Source of the DNA: Macrotis lagotis
Taxonomy: Eukaryota; Chordata; Mammalia; Peramelemorphia; Peramelidae
Length of the DNA: 64,000 bases
NCBI RefSeq assembly: GCF_037893015.1
Contig: NC_133665.1
Coordinates: forward strand, 194,924,146-194,988,145
Direction: 5' to 3'
The first letter of the stretch is position 1; every line of letters begins with the position of its first letter. The notes beneath the pieces were generated by a model. That model saw nothing but the letters and a program-made list of their open reading frames with translations. It was not told the origin of the DNA and searched no databases. The translations under genes and the position numbers were made by a program. Below, in pieces: positions 31,901-43,169 of the stretch.

Positions 31901-32693
31901 CATCCCTACCAGCCGCGCCTACCCTGTGTCCTGACCAGACTCACCTAAGCCCAGGCGAAGGAGCTGGGTGGGGCGCTGGGACAGGGGCCTCCCTCCTCTC
32001 CCCAGGACTTAGGGGGCTCTGTCTGGACCTCCACCCAGGTCCCGGAACCATTTTCCTTTCCACAATGTTATATTTCAGTGAGCCCCAATTGTAAGTCTCT
32101 GCTGCTCTGTGGCTTAGGGTGGCAGCTTCCTCCCTCACCCTGGGTCATCTCCCAGGACGCTGAGCAGATGCTTAGAGACTGATGGAGGCCCACAGTCCTC
32201 GGAGGCCTTGTTCTGGAAGAAGAGGAGGAGGATGGAGGCCAGCTGGGGGGAGAAACAGCAAAGGCCCCTGACCTGGGAGGTAGTCTGCTGAGGGGGAGGG
32301 GGCCGCAGCCAGGGCAGATGACTGCCTTCTCTTGGTGTGATAGACCCTCCCCCCAACCCCATCCTTTTTGGTGGCTTCCTCTTTGAGGGCCAGGAGCTAA
32401 AGGCTCGGAGGAGTTTTAGTCTGACTGCCGGAGTGGAAACTTCCATCTGGGTTACAAGAAGCCCCAGATCTCATTAAGAGGGATGGCAGACTCTCAGGAC
32501 TCAAAGTCCGTCCCTGCCAAGGCGGAAACAATCGATTTGGCTTTGGAGTCTTTGACTTTCTAACCAGTGCCCAGAGGCAAGCAGGGCAGGGCAGGTGGGC
32601 TTGTGAGGGGCAGAGAGAACTCTGGTGGGGACTGAGAGGCACTTTTTAAGCCTCATTTGATTTCTGGGGCCAGTACAAAGTGCTCCCTTTCTC

Positions 32694-32940
32694 CTTCCTC
32701 CCTCCCTCCCTCCCTCCCTCCCTTCCTTCCTTCCTTCCTTCCTTCCTTCCTTCCTTCCTTCCTTCCTTCCTTCCTTCCTTCCTTCCTTCCTTCCTTCCTT
32801 CCTTCTTTCCTTCCTTCCTCCCTCCCTCCCTCCCTCCCTCCCTTCCTTCCTTCCTTCCTTCCTTCCTTCCTTCCTTCCTTCCTTCCTTCCTTCCTTCCTT
32901 CCTTCCTTCCTTCCTCTCTCCCTCCTTCCCTCTCTTCCTC
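32694..32940. repeat. TTCC/CCCT tetranucleotide array with internal 120-bp duplication
   Basis: Order: (CCCT)n, (TTCC)n, (CCCT)n, (TTCC)n. The second CCCT block begins 120 bp after the first. Long open frames on both strands (PSFL- and KEGR-type) are artefacts. Confidence 0.95.
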
Positions 32941-32999
32941 CTTTTCTTCTTCCTTCCATTTTTCCATTTATGCAGCTTCATAGGTAGTGCGGCAGTGGG

Positions 33000-33200
33000 G
33001 GTTGGGAGAGCAGTGGACTTGGGGTCAGTAGGCACCTTATTATGCCATCCAAGACACTTATCAACTGCCTGAATAAGTATTTATTATCACAGACAAGCCG
33101 GTCGCCATATACAAAATGGGGATAGTAACCCTTACTATATTAAGCTCCCAGAGTAGGCCAAATGAGATAACGAATGTAGAGAAATGGCAGTTACTGTTAT
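33000..33200 (+). mobile_element. MIR-type relic
   Basis: 'agcagtggacttggggtcag' through 'tacaaaatggggatagtaac', sense. Confidence 0.6.
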
Positions 33201-33299
33201 CTTTGTTGTTTGTTGGGTTATTGTTCTCGAGGATCTGAGCCCTGCCTCCCTAGATCCCTGGCTTAGCCAGCTGGTTACTTCCTCACTGTTGGCCTGCAC

Positions 33300-33625
33300 C
33301 ACTCTGACCAGCAGAGAAGACTAGGTGGGAGGGCCCACAGAGACCATGTCCTCCAGTCTGCCAGAAGAAGAATCCTTGGATGACCTAGTCATCTTTCCCT
33401 CCTTCCATTCTTAGGAGTACTCTGGAGCTCCTGAAATGGCCCCTTCCATCCCTGGGCAGCTCTCGTGGTGGAGAAGGTTGCCAGCAGATCTAAATCTGCC
33501 TTTTTCTAATGTGCCCCCCATTATTCTTGGTTCTGCCCAAGCAGAGTGATCCCAATTTTTCAAAACAGTCTTTGAACTCAACTCACACCTTTTCGAAGTC
33601 TCCTCTTCTCCAGCTTCATCATGTC
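33300..33625 (-). mobile_element. Antisense CR1/L3-type relic
   Basis: Text such as 'cattattcttggttctgccc' and 'cgaagtctcctcttctccag' fits the same CR1/L3 3' family as the 15 kb and 27 kb copies. Confidence 0.45.
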
Positions 33626-33639
33626 TTACAAAAGGATGT

Positions 33640-33850
33640 CATCACACTCACATACTAGGACTTGTTCAGCCACTTCCCAATTCATCGGCATCTCTTCGGT
33701 TTCCAGGCCGTTGCCACCACAAAAAGAGTTTTAGATGAACTGACTTTGCTTGTACACAAACTTTTTAATTTTATCTTATCAAAATTGTACATTTTTCTTC
33801 CTTTGATCTTGATTTCTCAGTTGGCTTTGAACACTCCCCCATCCACAGAT
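33640..33850 (-). mobile_element. Short antisense L1 3' fragment
   Basis: Contains 'cagccacttcccaattcatc' followed by a 'gccaccacaaaaagag' segment, matching the other L1 3' copies. It lies immediately before the L2 relic. Confidence 0.5.
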
Positions 33851-33854
33851 CGAT

Positions 33855-35795
33855 AGGCATTTTCTTCGATGTTTTCCATGTCATCCAATACCTTTTCTCA
33901 ACCCTCATTCTCCTTGACCTCTCTGCAGCCTTTGGCACTGTTTGTCACACTCTACCCCTTTGATACTGTTTTATTTCTAGGTTTCTGGGCCATCTGTCTC
34001 CCCTGGTTCTCATTGTATCTGTCCGACAGCTCTTGTTGGGGCTCTTTTGCTGGCTTCTCCTCCAGATCAAGTCATCTGGTTCTTGTCCTTCATTAATGAA
34101 GAAGACCAAAAAGGACATCATTATGTTAGACAAGTTACAGTATGTCTGACTGTGCTTAATCAGATCAATGGGAGCTCAGCAATGTTCCACCACGGGTCAG
34201 GCACAAATGGTCCCTGGGAACCCCTGGGGTGATTACTCTAAACTTTATGCATCTCCTGTTTTCCTTGAGTTGCTTCAGTTCTGTCTTGTTTATAGAGACA
34301 ACACCCTCTTGATGGGGGTCCACCGTGTTGGGAAGTCCTGTATCAGTGTCTCCCATGCTGCACAACCAATTCCAAAATTCTTGAGAGACTTTGAGAATGC
34401 CCTTGTATCACTTTTTCTGACCCCTTGTGAGCACTTGCCCTGTGTGAGTTCTCATAAAATAATCTTGGCAAGCGTATGTTGGCATTTGAACAAGGTGGCC
34501 AGTCCATTGTAGTTGTGCCCTCTGTAGTAATGTTTCGATGCTTGGCAGTTTACCTCTAGAAAGGACCTCAGTCTGGTGTCTCATTCTGCCAGGTGATCTT
34601 TAGAACCTTCCTGAGACAACTTAAATGAAAGTGATTCAGTTTCCTGACATTGTTTCACCAGCTTAGAACAATGAGGTTGGCACAATGGTTCTGAAGACCT
34701 CCATACCTCTTCCCTCCCACATTTTTCTTTGGAGCCTCCCAAACCCTGGATTGGCTCTGGCAATGCCTGTGACAATCTCATTATCGATGTGTACATCCCT
34801 GCCCAGGGAAGTGAACTTATCCACAGGATTCAAATCTTGTGCAATTGCTATTCCTGATGGTCTTTCATGGTCTTGTCCTGGGTCCCTTTGTCTTCTCTCT
34901 CTATCCGACTTCATTATTGATCTCACCAGCTCCCATGGATTTAATGACTACTTCTATGCTGATAATTCTCAAGTCTATCTTTCCTGCCATTCTCTTTGCT
35001 GACTTCCAATCTCCCACCTTCAACTGCCTTTCAGACATCTTGAACTGGGTATCTAGTAGATGTCTGAAACTCAATATATATAGAACAGAACTCATTATTC
35101 CCTGCCTCCTGACACCTTTCCCCCTTTCCTCTTACTGTTCAGGGCAACCCCATTCTCCCAATCCCTCAGGTTTATAACCTAGGAGTCCACTTTGACTTCT
35201 CCCAATCTCTCACTCTAATACCCAAGTTGCTATTAAGGCCTGGTGATTTTACCTTTGGACGATTTCATGAGTATGCCCCCTTCTCTTCTCTGATCCTACC
35301 TCTCTCCTATGGCAGACCCTAATCACTTCACACCTGGGTTACTGCAAGAGCTACTGGTGGCCATACCTGCCCCAAGTCTCAATCTACTCCAATTCATCCT
35401 GCATAAGTCACTAATGTGATTTTCCTAAAATGCAGCTGTAATAAGTGCTACCTTCTCCCTCGCCTCAATAAATTCTAGGGGCTCCCTATGGTCTCCAGGA
35501 GCAAATACAAAATTCTCCTTTTGGCATTCAAAGCCCTTCTTAATTTACCCCCCACCCCCACCCCAACCATTCTACATTCTTACACCTTGGTCCCTGACAG
35601 CTACTTTTTTGGTCCAGGGATGCTGGCCTCCTGGCTGTTCCATGAACAAGACCCTCCCCTCAACTTTGGCATATTCTCTTACTGTCCTTCATGCATAGAA
35701 TGCTCCTTCTCATTCCACTCTGACTACTGACCTTGTTGGCTTTCTCTGAATCCAAACTAAAATCTCTTTTTCTATAGAAAGTCTTCTACAACCCC
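33855..35795 (+). mobile_element. L2-like LINE, reverse-transcriptase region, split by another LINE
   Basis: The left part (33890-34078) reads LDLSAAFGTVCHTL in broken frame. The right part (34857-35795) reads VLGPFVFSLY, a damaged YADDTQ-like box (YADNSQVYLS, near 34960), LSDILNWVSSRCLKLN, and the C-terminal SKYKILLLAFKALLNL. These are typical L2/CR1-superfamily RT motifs. Frameshifts and stops make it a fossil. Confidence 0.75.
34079..34856 (-). mobile_element. RTE-like LINE 3' fragment inserted in an L2 element
   Basis: The minus strand reads DLNPVDKFTSLGRDVHIDNE then ARANPGFGRLQRKMWEGRG, the same protein region as the 12 kb and 50 kb copies. It ends at 34079 in the family tail (plus strand 'cttgtccttcattaatgaag'). 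It interrupts L2 coding sequence at both sides. Boundaries are accurate to about 10 bp; no clean target-site duplication was seen. Confidence 0.72.
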
Positions 35796-35804
35796 TCTTA
35801 ATAT

Positions 35805-36036
35805 TAGTGTCCAGTAATATCACCCTTTATGCCTAAATCATGCACCCACTTGGGACTCATTTTGTTATATACAACTAATTTTTGCCAGTTTCCCCAACAA
35901 TTGCTGTCATAGTGAGTTCTTGATAAGATAGCTTAGATATTGGGTTTATTAAATACTAGGTTACTGTGCTCATTTGCTTCCTATATTGTATACCCATTCC
36001 TTTCCATTGATTAATCCATCTATTTCTTACCCAGTA

Positions 36037-36107
<71 letters not shown>

Positions 36108-36400
36108 TTTCCTTGATATTCTTGATCTTTTCCTTTAGGTAAATTTTGTTTTCTTCCCCCTAACTCTACAACATATTCCTTTGGTAGTTGGATTAGTATG
36201 ACACTGAATAAGTAATTCAATTTAGGAAATATTGCCATTTTTATTATATTGGCTCAGTCTTCCCATGAGCAATTAATCTTTCTCATCTGTCTTTATATGG
36301 CAAAGAATGTTTTGTAATTGTGTGACTATGGTATCATATGTGCTTTGTCAAATAGAAACAGGAACATTTATTCTTCCATGGGCATATAAACTATGAGCCT
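35805..36400 (-). mobile_element. Antisense L1 ORF2 fragment
   Basis: Plus-strand text such as 'ccatctatttcttacccag' and 'cccatgagcaattaat' is the mirror of conserved L1 ORF2 coding sequence. A dinucleotide array (36038-36104) has grown inside it. Confidence 0.65.
36038..36104. repeat. (AC)n(AT)n microsatellite inside antisense L1
   Basis: Compound dinucleotide array. Confidence 0.95.
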
Positions 36401-37500
36401 ATTGCCATGAGGGGTCTTTGGTCTTAGAGAGACAGCCAAATGATTATCCTTTTATTAATAAAAATGTTGTCCTTGTTAATAAAAAAGATTCAATTACTCA
36501 GAAGTTAAGTATTTTGATCCTTTGGAAATTTTCACCTCATACCTTTCCCTCTTTACCTGTTGATGAGTGAGATATATTTCTGCATCAATTATGTGATTCT
36601 GTATGGTCTTTCTTTCTTGGACCAGTTCAAATAAGAGTGATATTCAGGTGTAGCCAATTTTCTTTCAACCTGCCCTCCTTCTAGGATCTTCTACTTGTAC
36701 AACTCAATGATGTGAGATGACTTCTCTCATTCTTCGTCCCTCTCATTCCTCATGTATTTACTTCCCCTTGGCTTTCCATTCTTCTTTTAAGATCATCAAA
36801 ACATAACACAGTCACTCCCAGGTCCTCTGCCTTATCACGCTCCTCCTACAGTCCTCGATAATGTTATAGTTTTGAAGGAATACATTTATCGTCTCCCCAT
36901 ATTGGAATTTAAATAGTCTTAATCCATTAAGATTGCTCCTTCAGATTAAGCTTGTTTCTTGACTCCTCAAAGTTTCTAGGCAGCTTGGGTCCTTTAATCA
37001 GAAACCTGGGAGTACTCTAGTTCAATAGACATACGTTTTTCCTCTGTAGGATTATATCTTTTTCTGATATTATATCCTTGTTTGGTGAGCTCTTCGTGGT
37101 TGTAAGAGTATATTATTTTGCCCTCTAGACTATCATATTGTTAGCTTACCACTCATTTATAGTGGGAGCTGTTAAATCTTGTTTCACCTTAACTGTGGTT
37201 TCTCAGTATTTGAATTTCTTCCTTCTGACGGCTTTGAATATTTTCCCTTTAACTGGAGCTGTGGACTTGGATGAAAATATTCAGGGGAGTTTTCATTTGG
37301 GGTTTTTTGGTCTACTGGCTCTAAGAGATCTAGGCAGTTTTCTTTCAAAATCTCTTCACTGGACTATCCGGGCTCTTTTAGAAATAAGTGGTTTTCAGGT
37401 TGTGCAATTGTGCTCGCGCTGCCTGTCTTTGATTCTCTCTTCTGGCTCAGTTATTTGTTATCTCTTTTTTACAGTCCTTCAGCTTTCTTGGTTGTTGTTG

Positions 37501-37643
37501 TTTTCTAATTTAAGGCAGTAGGTTCAGTGACTTGCCCAAGGTCACACAGCTAGGCAATTATTAAGTGTCTGAGGCTGAATTTGAATTCAGGTCCTCCTGA
37601 CTCCTGGGCCAGTGACCTATCCACCTTGCCACCTAGCTGCCAC
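37501..37643 (-). mobile_element. tRNA-derived SINE inserted in antisense L1
   Basis: 'agtgacttgcccaaggtcac' core; antisense. Duplication not resolved. Confidence 0.82.
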
Positions 37644-37850
37644 CCAACTTTGGTTTTATATTTCTTTATGTCTCATGAAATCATTAGCTTCTGCTTGGCC
37701 AATTCTCATTTTCACAGAGTTCTGTTTTTGGACAATGTTTTATACCTCTTATTCCATATTGTTAATTTTCTCCATACTTTTATTCCATAGCTCTCATTTC
37801 TTTTTTTCATTTTCCTCTATAAATTGTTATTATTAATTTTTCTGGTTCGT

Positions 37851-37992
37851 TTATTTTTGTGGGACAATGGGATTAAGTGATTAGCCCAAGGTCACACAGC
37901 TAATAAGTATCAAGTATCTGAGGTCACATTTGAACTCAGGTCCTCCTGACCCCAGGACCAGTGCTCTCTCCACTGAGCCATCTACCTGCCCT
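37851..37992 (-). mobile_element. tRNA-derived SINE inserted in antisense L1
   Basis: 'attagcccaaggtcacacag' core; antisense; more diverged than its neighbours. Confidence 0.8.
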
Positions 37993-38021
37993 TAATTGAT
38001 TTTTTAAAAAATAATTTACTT

Positions 38022-38186
38022 TATTTTACTTTTTTAAAATGTTGTTGCAAGGCAAATGGAGTTAAGTGGCTTGCCCAAAGCCACACAGGTAGGTAATTAT
38101 ATTAGGTGTCTGAGGCTGGATTTGAACTCAGGTCCTCCTGACTTCCAGGGCTGGTGCTCTATCCACTGCACCACCTAGCCACCCCC
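38022..38186 (-). mobile_element. tRNA-derived SINE with target-site duplication
   Basis: Antisense copy flanked by AAAATAATTTACTT at 38008-38021 and 38187-38200 (14 of 14). Confidence 0.9.
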
Positions 38187-39299
38187 AAAATAATTTACTT
38201 AAAAAAAAATTCTGCTTTATCTCTTTCAGGAATTTTGGTTGGATCTCTTCCCAAGCTACATTTTAGCTTGAGGCTTTGCTTGTGGATGTTTTCAAGTCAT
38301 TTTTTTTTTTCTGGGTTTATGTTAGCTTTCCTCGTAACCATAATAGATCATGGTAGGACTCGTTTTGTTATTCATTCTTCCAGCCCACTTCTTGACTTTG
38401 GGTTTTTTGTTAGGGATGGGCTCAGTTTAGAGGGATGGCACTTCTACAGAGATTAACTGGCTGGAGTTTTGTTCTCTGGCAAACTTCTGCTGCTTTCTTG
38501 GATTGTTGGATGTCAAGCCATTTCGATATTTCATTGCAGTCTTCAACCTGGATGACTGAATCTTTGCTGCTGGAATCAGTCACAACACTACTTGCTTTTG
38601 TATTTGTTCCTAATTCAGTACCTGATAAGATCATGGCACTCCTCTGTGACCCAGAATTGGATGATGAGGGACAGAGCTGTCAGATTACACCCATTCCTTC
38701 ACCCTGTTCCAGTTGGTCACAAGCCTTTGGCATCTCCTTCTGCCCTGGTGCTTCTTGTCCTTTCAGTCTTTTCTCTTTCAGTACCCAAGCGTTAGGAGGT
38801 TCCACTTGTCTGTCTCAGTAGCTATACCTTCTGGGGTTGGAAAAAATGATTCACTTGATTTTTTTGGACTTTCTGATCAGATTTCCATCCAGGAAATTTT
38901 CCAGATATTTGTGGAGAATATGTGATGGGAGAGCTGGGCTGCATTTCTTCCTGCTATTTCAACGTCTTGTAGATAGTAAGCATTTAATTAATGTTGATTG
39001 ACTGTCTGCCGTTCTTTGCTATATGGCTCTTGTCTCTATCCTCCCAAAAAAGTTGCTACAAGGAGTTAATTCAACATTCAAAGGACCTTTTTCTAGCTCT
39101 GTAGAGAGTGAATTTTGGGCTAATTGCATGAAGCACTGGAAAATCAAAGAATTTCTTTCATGAGATCTATGTCTCCTAATTCAGTCTAACTGTGCCCCCC
39201 TCACAACTAAATGTATTAAAAATGCCTATTGTCCAGGCTATGCTAGGAGGTCCGATGGATACCCCACACAGCTCATCTACAGGAAGGCAAAGGGAATAA

Positions 39300-39525
39300 G
39301 CTTTTGTGCCTACTATGTACCAGACACTTTTCAAATATCTCATTTGATCCTTACAACAACCCTTTGAGATGGGTGCAATCATAATTCCCTTTTACATGTG
39401 AAGAAACTAAAGTGGGCAGAGGTTTAGTGACTCATCTAGGGTCACACAATAAGGCTTTATTTGAACTCAAGTCTTCCTGGTTCTAGCCTCAGTACTCTGT
39501 CCACCATACCACCTACTTTCTCTAT
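39300..39525 (-). mobile_element. MIR-type relic
   Basis: 'ctactatgtaccagacactt', 'atgtgaagaaactaaagtgg' and 'tatttgaactcaagtcttcc', antisense and nearly complete. Confidence 0.65.
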
Positions 39526-40574
39526 GTCCATGGTCCATTTATCTTGGACAGAAAATTTAAATGAACAATTATGTGGGCCCATAACTAGAAAGGAGGTAAA
39601 TGGGAACGTGAATGGCTTTTAGAAAACTGCAGTCCTCTTAATGATCCTCCAACTTATCTCTGAATAGAGGCCAAGCTTTTTTCTTTTTTTTTACCCCAAC
39701 AATCTGTTAGTGACAGTTTGACTGTGAGTCATGTAACATGATCATTTTACAAAGACTTAAAATTACTCACAAGGGCAATGTGGAGACCCCAGTGGGTGGG
39801 CAACACAATGTGAATGAAGAATTGTGCAGGAGAAGCAGACAAAGGCAATCACAGGAGAAATGAATGACTCAAAAAGAATAATCTGAGCATATATAAATTC
39901 AGTGAGAAGAAGGAAATGATAGACAGTTCCTATGCTCCATTGACATGTCTAGAGGACTAGAGAAAGATTCCCATCCCTACCCCAGTACAGTAGATGGTAC
40001 CCTCATGGAATATTAGCAGGAGGATCTACATACAAGAATGGGACATCATAGGAACCATTAGAGTCTACCCTTATGGGGTAGAATGTCCATTTGGATGAGG
40101 TCATTGATTACGGACATACTAAAGAAAAGTCCAGGGAATGCAATTGTCTCCCCTTAATTCTGTTATGGTATAGTTTGACCAACAGGCCTACTTTCAATTT
40201 CTGGGAGATTTCAAGACTGTATTATAAAAGGGCACTTGGAAAGGGAAACAGCAATTCCTATGAACAAACATGGATCTATTCAAATGGACCTTGGGAGCTT
40301 GTTTTGACAGGGGAGCACAATCCTTGACCCAGAGAATGGTATATATCTATTGGTGGAGATCTTTCTTTTTGACTGGGTATGCAGCTTTGGGAGGGATGTA
40401 TATGGAGTGGTGGAGGAAGGTGACACCCACTTGGGCCAGCCAGCTTTGCCAAATCAACTCTGGTGATCAATGTGGTGACAAATGTAGCAGTCAGATGGCC
40501 CTCACATACGTAGATTCATACCAAACTCACCAGTGTAACAGGAATGGGCATCTCAATCTCATCCAGATCTGAAC

Positions 40575-41720
40575 AACACCCCTCCCAAGCTGTCATCCAG
40601 TCTTTACTTAATGGTCTCTGGTTGGGGAGATAATCTCTACCTCCTTGAGTGCTTCTTGTGACCTTTATATTAATGCTAACAATTGAGAAGCTTTTCCTTA
40701 GGTCCAGGCCTAAATTTTCTCCTTTTTATCACCCACCTATTATTCCTAGTTTTGCCTTCTGAGGACAAGTTTAGAATCTTTCCCTGAGACATTCCCCCTC
40801 ATTTCCCCTTGAACCCAGCATTGAGAAAATGGGATAGAAAGTACTTTGGAACATCAGAGAGCTCTAATGCTTACCATCATCCTCACCACCACCACCACCA
40901 CCACCACCACCACCACCACCACCACCACCATCGTCCCCATCCCCATCCCCATCCCCATCCCCATCCCCATCCCCATCCCCATCACCATCAATCACCACCA
41001 CCACCACCACCACCACCAATCTTCATATCCCCATTGTAATTATCATCTCAGTTTCTAAACCTTATCTTTTCTAGGTAAAATATTTCCAGTTCCTTCAATT
41101 TACCCTTTGGAATGACCTGAACCCTTTCAATGTTCTGGCTGTCCTTCTCTGGAAATTTTCCATTTCATCAAAGCTGTCCCAGAAGTATGGCCTTGGGACA
41201 GAACTCATTGCTCCAACTGGGGTCTGACCAAGGAAGGACTATTGATTCTTGATTCTTGGAATTTCTGTCTCTTAATGTGACTCAAAACCCACTCACTTCC
41301 TGACAGCATGCTGCTGACTCACATAGAGCTGTCATGGAAACCTTCAGACATTTTCCTAATCAACTGCTGTCTAGCCCTGCTTCCCTGACCTTGCACATGG
41401 GGACTTGATATTTATCCCTATTAAGTTTCATTTGATTGGATTAGATTGGTTTTAGCCTACGGAACCCTTTTAGGATGCTGTCATCTGTGATGACCCTTCC
41501 CACTTTGTCTCATCTATCATGTTGAGGAACATGTCATCTAAGCCTTTACCCAAGTCCCTCATAACCTTGTTAAGCATCCCAGATTCCTGGGACTTTCAGA
41601 TTTCTTTTCAAGTTGACTTTGAATCATTAATGACTGTCCTTTGAGTCTGTCCATTTGACCATTTCTAAATTCATCTCTTCATACTTTTATCCACCTCATA
41701 ACTCTCTGTAAGAGTAGAAT
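40575..41720 (-). mobile_element. Antisense CR1/L3-type relic split by a microsatellite
   Basis: The left part (40575-40830) has the 'ttattcctagttttgccttc' pattern. The right part (41060-41720) has 'ggtctgaccaaggaaggact' and the downstream CR1-like sequence. A CAC/CCCCAT array (40884-41018) sits between them. Confidence 0.5.
40884..41018. repeat. (CAC)n - (CCCCAT)n - (CAC)n compound array
   Basis: A hexamer block (40935-40983) is flanked by CAC blocks on both sides. Confidence 0.95.
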
Positions 41721-41859
41721 GACAAAGGGACCCTCATGTCCTTTTAAAAACAGGATCACTTTCTTTTTTACAGGGGAATGATGTCTGAGAGGGGGAAAGA
41801 GAAGAAAGGAAAAGGAAACAAAATCTTATTTAAAGAACCAAGGCTATTACAGTGTTTGA

Positions 41860-42030
41860 TAGACCAGCATAGGCTTAAAGCTGTCTGGGATCTTAGAACA
41901 ACCTCCTCCTTTTACTAAGGAAGCGAGTGGGAGCAGCATCTTGACCAAAGTCACAGAGGTACAAGGAACAATGCTAGGCTTTGAACTTCTCTCCTCTATG
42001 TTGGATTCCAGTTTACTGTGCCTTGTCATG
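41860..42030 (-). mobile_element. MIR-type relic
   Basis: 'ccttttactaaggaagcgag' and 'ccaaagtcacagaggtacaa', antisense. Confidence 0.5.
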
Positions 42031-42406
42031 AGATTACTGTTTGGTACATCTACCTTTCAGCAAACATGAGGTGGTTGGGCCACTGTGGGCTGGATGATGG
42101 GCTCCTTAGGCAGACTCAGAGCTAGGTGAATGAGCAGACATAAGGAATGGCCTGATCCAGTTGGAGAACACCCTCTAGAATTGCAGAACTTTGGCCTTGA
42201 CCTTGTGTTCAATTGTGTTCAATTGTTGCTCAGGTCCTGGATCATGGGCTGATTAGGATATTTATCTGACCTGGGGAATCTGGGAGAAGCTATTGGCAAT
42301 AGCAGTGAGCCCAGTTATTTTATTCCTTCATTCAGCTGTGGAGTGACAGAGTTAAGGTCCAAAAATACACTTGGAAATCTATGAGGATAAAATTGTAATG
42401 GGATAG

Positions 42407-42551
42407 GGGCAGCTAGGTGGTGCAGTGGATGAAACACCGGCCCTGGAGTCAGGAGGACCTGGGTTCAAATCTGGTCTCAGACACTTAATAATGACCTAGC
42501 TGTGTGGCCTTGGGCAAGCCACTTAACCCTTTGCCTTGCAAAAAATAAAAA
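42407..42551 (+). mobile_element. Young tRNA-derived SINE, sense, perfect target-site duplication
   Basis: The only sense-strand copy of this family that is complete. Head GGGCAGCTAGGTGG, A-box-like TGGTGCAGTGG (42418-42428), B box GGTTCAAATCT (42472-42482), A-rich tail. The 18-bp duplication AAAATTGTAATGGGATAG at 42389-42406 and 42552-42569 is identical, so the insertion is recent. Confidence 0.93.
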
Positions 42552-42995
42552 AAAATTGTAATGGGATAGATGGAAAGTCTGACTTGGACTCAAAACAATG
42601 ACTGCACAACACTTGCTCAGTTAATGATTTTTGATTCTGAGCCTATGATACATCAGCAGGGACACAAAGAAAAGGAAGAGACTTGTAGTGGCTCCCCTAG
42701 GCCCCGCTGTGGGCTGGGCTTGATGGGCTGGAGCTTCTCTGTCCCTCCGACCGCCGATGTCACCTTGAATCATTTAGGTGTGCTTCCTCTTCCTCATCAG
42801 AAGAATGGGTCCGATCAGGATGCTAGGTGCCTGGAGATCTGAGACTCCTCTGTTCCGGTTCTGCTCCACAAAGAGTGCGGCACTCACAACCTTACAAGAC
42901 CACGGGGAGGCACGAGCATCTTGGTGCCAGCAGCAAATGTGGTGTAGACCCTGGGCAAGTCACATAACCCTGATTGCAAGAGGGGGGCAGAGGAG

Positions 42996-43167
42996 AAAGA
43001 CAGAGACAGATACAGAGATAGAGAGACAGAGACAGAGAAAGACACAGAGATAGCAAGACAGGCAGGCAGAGATAGGTAGACAGACAGAGAAAGAGAAAAG
43101 AGACAAAGAGAGATAGAGACAGAGACATGTGTGAGAGAGAGAGAGGCAGACAGACAGACAGATAGAC
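42996..43167. repeat. GACAGA-type purine-rich array
   Basis: Imperfect ACAGAG/GATAGA repeats, similar to the complement of the 54 kb array. Confidence 0.92.
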
Positions 43168-43169
43168 AT

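Larger units (their letters stand above)
36400..38962 (-). mobile_element. Antisense L1 5'-half fragment with three SINE insertions
   Basis: The block resembles the 28-30 kb block in composition. At its right end the minus strand reads 'gaaatagcaggaagaaatgc', like an L1 5' start, with a decayed YY1 site. SINEs interrupt it at 37501, 37851 and 38022. It is probably continuous with the ORF2 fragment to its left but with large deletions. Confidence 0.5.

Noticed and set aside
32501..33072. KEGR-rich and PSFL-rich frames on both strands
   Set aside because: Artefacts of the TTCC/CCCT array.
40809..41039. Histidine/proline-rich frame that looks like a metal-binding protein
   Set aside because: It is the CAC/CCCCAT microsatellite inside a LINE relic.
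42418..42482. A and B boxes read as a tRNA gene
   Set aside because: They belong to a SINE: no cloverleaf, and the copy has an A tail and target-site duplication.
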